From: Moringa oleifera
Lineage: Eukaryota > Streptophyta > Magnoliopsida > Brassicales > Moringaceae
DNA length: 64,000 nt
Direction of reading: 5' to 3'
NCBI GenBank assembly: GCA_021397835.1
Contig: JAJFZO010000028.1
Span: forward strand, 4,275,501 to 4,339,500
This document shows positions 59,991 through 64,000 of the stretch, piece after piece. A program made the translations under genes and the position numbers. The notes under the pieces are model-generated. The model ran no database searches. It worked only from the letters and a program-made list of their open reading frames with translations, and was not told the DNA's origin. Each line of letters opens with the position of its first letter. Positions within the stretch are counted from its first letter, which is position 1.

Positions 59991-60511
59991 CACATGAACA
60001 TCATTGAATTTATACAGTTGAATTTTTAGGATTGTGTATGATAATGTGTATTTAAACTCATGTATTGTACATATGGAGTTTAATTATGACATCAAATTTT
60101 TTTTTGTTTTATTCATCTGTTATTACTTTTTTGGATTGGATTATTTTGGATGTTTTCAAACATGAAAGAAGTAATGATGGTTTAAATGAAAATAGTATTG
60201 AAGTATATAATAGGAAAAAGTTATTTCATTGAAGTGTTGGTATTGAAGTATCAGTATTAAGGTGTTAAAGTGTTGGTATTGAATTGTTGGTGTAATTATG
60301 TTGAAGGAAGAAAGATAGTACAGTTGTTTCATTGAAGTGTATAAAAAGAACTGTGATTAGTGTATTTGATAACTGTATATTTATATGTGCTGACAAAGTT
60401 TAATTGAAGAGTCATATTTACATATTGTAATTTAATTGAAGAATCATATTTACAATTATCATTAAAAGCCATTTTAAACTGTCATTAAAACTTTTATTTG
60501 TAGTAGTGATA

Positions 60512-61077
60512 TCAACATTCGAAAAGCATTCAGAAGGTAGCAAAAAACCAAAAAATCAGTAAAGGTATGATTTTAGATAATATGTTTTGCTCAAATTTAA
60601 GATTTTTTTACTTGGATACCCACGGATTGAATCATCTTCTAATGTTAAATTTGTTTCTTCTTTTTTTTTTTTTTAAATTTTTGAGTTAACTTTATTGTTT
60701 TGGAACATCGAATACACTTTGTTAAACACTTTTTTTTTTTTTGGATTTTGGTATTGGTATATGAATCTTCAATGTCTAAATATATCATTGTGCTCGTTTG
60801 ATTAATTTCGTGCCATGTGTCTAAGAATCGTATAATATTATGAAATCATATCATCTTTGCCTAAATTTTATATAATTTATTGTATTTTTATTGCATAAAT
60901 CGTACTTATTTTTATCACACCTTATTTATAAATCATATACTATTTTACCAAATCATTCAACATATTGTACAATCATATCCTATTTGATTATATCGTAACC
61001 AAATTGTACTTAGTTTGTATCATATTTATGGGTATTTGTTTGCTTGGCTACTTAATTTTTTTTTTGTTAAAGTATAT
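60512..61077. other. AT-rich DNA upstream of the DUF1985 relic
   Basis: T-rich and AT-rich with recurring AATCGTA/AATCATAT words. No coding seen. It could be the 5' flank of the transposon-borne gene to the right. Confidence 0.5.
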
Positions 61078-61770
61078 ATGGCCATCAAAGAAGCTTTTTA
61101 TAAGCCATATGTGACCCCCAAAGAGTTTTAGAAGATGTTGAAATACTGTGATAATGATGTCATCGCAACTCTAAGAAAAATTTTGGATAGCTCACAAAAG
61201 GAAAAGTTTAGTAACACTTGTTTTAGGCATTTCTCACATGTACACAATGATTTTAACTTCTCTAGGGTCATTGTCCATAACTTATTGCTCTGAGAGATTT
61301 AATAAAACCACAAGGACGACATGTGGTTTAGATTCAATGAGAATGAAGTCCATTTTAGTAAGGTGAAATTTTGCCTAATCATTGGGTTAAAATTTAGGGA
61401 ACTACTGGACACAATTAAAGCCAATCCATCTAGTATCCTTGTCAAATATTTTAGGGGTAAGGACAAACTCAATGATAGTAAAATGAGTACAAGATTACTA
61501 CAAGGAGAGTTTGAGGATCCTAAACATAAGGTGAAACTAGGTTGCTGTACTTGTTAAATGGCTTCATGAAAGGCCATAAAGAGCGACAATAGGTCCCTAC
61601 ATGGCAATTTTATCTTGTTAATAACTTGGAAGCATTCAACAACGTCCCATGGGGCACATGGGTCTACTGTAATTCCTTGTTGCACTTTAAAAAGATAATT
61701 GCAAATAAAGCAATAGAGGTTTATGGATTGAGCTATAATACTATGGCTTCATATGGGCATTGCACGTAAG
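61078..61770 (+). pseudogene. DUF1985 domain relic of a ULP-like transposon gene
   Basis: Begins MAIKEAFYKPYVTPKEF and continues with FRHFSHVHNDFNFSRVIVHN, DDMWFRFNENEVHFSKVKFC and LIIGLKF (61321-61400). A frameshift follows near 61535, then LYLLNGFMKGHKERQ and NNLEAFNNVPWGTWVY. These match DUF1985 landmarks: LVHNLLLRE, MWF--GG--IRFS--EFALITGL, YFL-N-LLG and LEAFN-YPWG. DUF1985 proteins in plants usually carry a C-terminal Ulp1/C48 peptidase and are spread by Mutator-like or CACTA elements. Several stops and the frameshift show decay. The peptidase half would lie beyond the window or be missing. Confidence 0.7.
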
Positions 61771-62049
61771 TATGAATTTATTTTTATGTTATTTATTTGT
61801 CTTGCTTATTTGTGACTTATGAAATAGAGCTTGTGCTTGGTACTAGGTTATTGCAGTTCAGATCAATAAAACAAAACTTAATTTTCATTTTTCATAGGAT
61901 TTTGCATTTAAGGTAATACTTGTACCAATGTGCATGGTAATAGATTGTCAAGCTCTAAGCCTTGCCAAATTTATCAATAGAGGTTCCATCACAAGCCCCA
62001 TAGTGGAGACTACAAGAAGATCTTCACAAATAAGGTAAGTTTCAATCTA

Positions 62050-62480
62050 TGACTTATGATTTTGTACTTAGTTTCGTATATTAATTAGTATTTCATATCT
62101 TCTTTCTTAGTTTCGTATCTTCATTTACTAATTTTGTATCTTCCTTTATTGATTTCGTATATTCATTCATAGTTTCGTATATTTATTTGGTATTTTGTAT
62201 CTTTTTTCTAAGTTTCACATCTTCATTTATTGATTTTTTTTTTGTTTTTGTATATTCATTCTTAGTTTCATATATTCATTTGGTATTTGTATCTTTTTTC
62301 TTAGTTTCATATCTTCATTTATTGATTTCATATCTTTTTTCTTAGTTTCATGTATTCATGTCTAATTTTGTATCTTGTTTCTTCATTTCGTATCTTCTTA
62401 GTTTCGTATCTTCATTTACTGTTTTCATATCTTAATCATGTTGATTTTGTGTCTTTATTTATGTTTCATACCTTAAATTA
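62050..62480. repeat. Degenerate short-period tandem repeat (TTAGTTTCGTATCTTCATTTA type)
   Basis: Words TTTCGTAT(C/A)TTCATT, TAGTTTC(G/A)TAT and TTGATTTCGTAT recur roughly every 18-25 bases, with length variation. It lies between exon-like blocks of the DUF1985 relic, so is probably intronic. Confidence 0.8.
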
Positions 62481-62519
62481 ATGACTTTGTGGTTTGATTT
62501 TAACCTTAATTTTATGATG

Positions 62520-63240
62520 TTAGATGGGGGCTAAGCTAAAACTAGAGCTAAATGATGTTGAGCATTAGGCCTTATTCTATGTTGGTGTTGAAGAGACTAT
62601 ACTGCCCTTGCAGCCATAGATCTCTAGTATGGCTACTCCTACTGCATGTTCAAGGAATAAAGGTATGGCTACTGCTACTGCATGTTCAAGGAATAAAGAT
62701 AAACATATCGACGTGACAATCGAGGTTCCCACTCAATACAAGTCTACAAAATTACTAGTATCCTTTCCAAATACATATAAGGTTTGTTATTCTAATATTA
62801 ATATTTTATCTTCATAATGTATCTCTTTTATTGACATGTAGTTGTCATCTTCCATGGATCTTCACTTACAATGTCAGTTAGGGTTTGCAATTATTAAGTA
62901 GTCAAGAGATGAAATTGTGGAAAAGGATGAGAGAGAGAGGCAGAGGGAAAAGGAGAGAGAGGCTCACCCTGGGGAGGAGATGACCGAGGGGCAATTGAGG
63001 AAAGGGTCATTAGCTCAACTCAAGCTGAAATGAGGGTTGAAGGGGACTAAGAGGTTTACCATTACCTAAATATTAGAGAGGCAAAATTAAACCTCATATA
63101 AGCAAGCATAAACCTTATGGATTCTCTTAATGAAAGGCGCCATATGGAGGAAATGAATGTCTCAAATCCATCAAGCTTATAATTCAAAACAATGAAATTG
63201 GTGGTCGAGATCCTTCTTAGAATGTCTAAGAACCAGTGTG
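62520..63240 (+). pseudogene. Linker exons of the DUF1985 relic (charged region)
   Basis: Plus-strand blocks include KLELNDVEH (62535), a duplicated MATPTACSRNKG unit (62629-62700), and a highly charged block DEIVEKDERERQREKEREAH (from 62909). No domain is recognised. Their place and charge fit the linker between DUF1985 and the peptidase in this gene class, but this is inference. Confidence 0.45.
62629..62700. repeat. 36-bp tandem duplication
   Basis: ATGGCTACT(C/G)CTACTGCATG followed by TTCAAGGAATAAAG(G/A)T occurs twice head to tail with two differences, in frame, duplicating 12 codons. Confidence 0.95.
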
Positions 63241-63584
63241 CGATGAGGTAACTTTGTTTATGGTTATTTTCCTTTTATAAAGTTTGTCATCAGTAGATTA
63301 AATCATTACTTCATTATAACAAATATTACTTGATTTCACTAATCATGGACTATTGATCCCAAATCGTGACTTTGTTATCAAAAATCGTAATTTAACATAT
63401 TAAATCATATGTTAACTTCGTAAATTCTATCTTGATTTCATAGTCTTTTTTAAAAAATCTTTTGTAGGAATCGTAGCTTAGATGTGCAAATCATATATTG
63501 GTTTTGTCTTATATATTTTGTATATTGATTTTGTATCATTTTTTTTTTTTTTGCAATTATTACCTAAAGTGGTTTGCGATACAT

Positions 63585-64000
63585 ATTTTTTAGGTTGGTG
63601 ATGTTGGCTCTACATCACATCGACGTGTTGCTTTAGAGAAGTCTACTAAGTCCGATGACTCTAGCAATAATTCTGCGGAGGATTCAATGAGAAAAAGGAA
63701 GAGAAAGATAAGGAAGATGAGAAGAAAGAACAAGGATAACTATGAAGATGGCGAGGAGTAGGATGAAGAAAATGAAGAAGAAGATGAAGAGGACTGCTTG
63801 AAGATGAAGAAGATGATAAGAAGGAAGCAGAGAATGAGGCTAAGAAGCAAGAGGTAGAGGAAATGGCCTTATAAGGGCTATGAGATAATGAAGTAGCCAT
63901 TATAGGACCAGAGGAGAATGTGGTGGCTTTTGTAGGGCCAATTAAGGTTGAGTTGGTAGCCTTTATAAACGCAATTAAGGAGGTGGCAGCCTTACAGAGG
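63585..64000 (+). pseudogene. Acidic/basic exon block, gene runs off window
   Basis: The plus strand reads GDVGSTSHRRVALEKSTKSD then a Lys/Arg-rich run (63690-63735) and Glu/Asp-rich runs (63750-63870), interrupted by stops. It then repeats a VALIGPxE/VVAFVGP-like motif near 63890-63990. It follows the DUF1985 relic and may be its continuation. It is truncated at the window edge. The reverse-strand Ser-rich frame here is a shadow of the acidic repeats. Confidence 0.45.

Larger units (their letters stand above)
56212..60508 (+). mobile_element. CACTA-2, gene-capturing relative of CACTA-1
   Basis: Starts CACTACTCCAAAAATTATAA and ends TTTGTAGTAGTG. The flanking triplets are ACA (56209-56211) and ATA (60509-60511), a one-mismatch duplication. 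Subterminal TTTAATG-CAGTT-type inverted units occur at 56245-56490 and again at 58250-58330. It shares two blocks with CACTA-1: 58784-59335 matches about 20083-20640, and 59340-60230 matches about 21217-22050. Between the left repeats and the first shared block it carries about 1.7 kb of host-like sequence: a UGT87-type fragment (+) and a subtilase fragment (-). No transposase is visible. Length is 4297 bp. Confidence 0.85.

Noticed and set aside
2129..63000. CRISPR-like arrays among the many tandem repeats
   Set aside because: Repeats are contiguous minisatellites without unique spacers, and the DNA is plant nuclear.

Overview
This window is eukaryotic nuclear DNA from a flowering plant, most likely a eudicot. 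It has intron-split genes with GT-AG junctions, very AT-rich intergenic DNA, and several nested plant transposon superfamilies. Only one gene looks intact: an 11-exon TGA-type bZIP transcription factor (2535-7776, + strand, 496 codons) closest to the TGA9/TGA10 clade. A second host gene, for 60S ribosomal protein eL6 (52777-55496, + strand), keeps its exon-intron layout but has three in-frame stops and two 1-nt deletions, so it is an unprocessed pseudogene.

Layout. 1-2050: GC-rich left edge, then AT-rich DNA leading into the TGA promoter and a leader with GA and CT repeats. 2535-7776: TGA gene. 7777-10304: AT-rich intergenic DNA. 10308-14662: PIF/Harbinger element with terminal repeats, a TTA target duplication, a minus-strand ORF1 relic, a roughly 111-bp minisatellite and a plus-strand DDE transposase relic. 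14666-26300: decayed Ty3/gypsy Tat-type retroelement on the plus strand (integrase, 62-bp tandem array, antisense extra ORF). That extra ORF is split by CACTA-1 (18856-22667, TSD TCA). 26310-27290: second gypsy RNase H/integrase relic. 30600-31300: unrelated HARBI1-like transposase relic. 31989-46362: CACTA-3 (TSD AAT), with minus-strand En/Spm transposase relics, split by a full-length but decayed Tat-type retroelement (32875-43121) on the minus strand. 46363-52600: AT-rich degenerate DNA with a copia gag relic. 52777-55496: eL6 pseudogene, with a 509-bp hAT-like element and a 46-base G run in intron 2. 56212-60508: CACTA-2, related to CACTA-1, carrying two captured host gene fragments, a UGT87-like glycosyltransferase and a subtilisin-like protease in opposite orientation. 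61078-64000: remains of a DUF1985-type gene of the transposon-borne ULP-like class, running off the right edge.

The TGA gene sits at the edge of a transposon-rich block. The transposon genes do not form a working system: every transposase, polymerase and peptidase reading frame I could read is broken. The most notable biology is in the CACTA family (host gene capture, spread of copies sharing a lost catalytic cysteine, hairpin-forming subterminal arrays) and in the Tat element, whose antisense extra ORF lies between two unrelated tandem arrays. I found no clear novel functional system. All homology calls come from reading translations against remembered family motifs; no database search was run.
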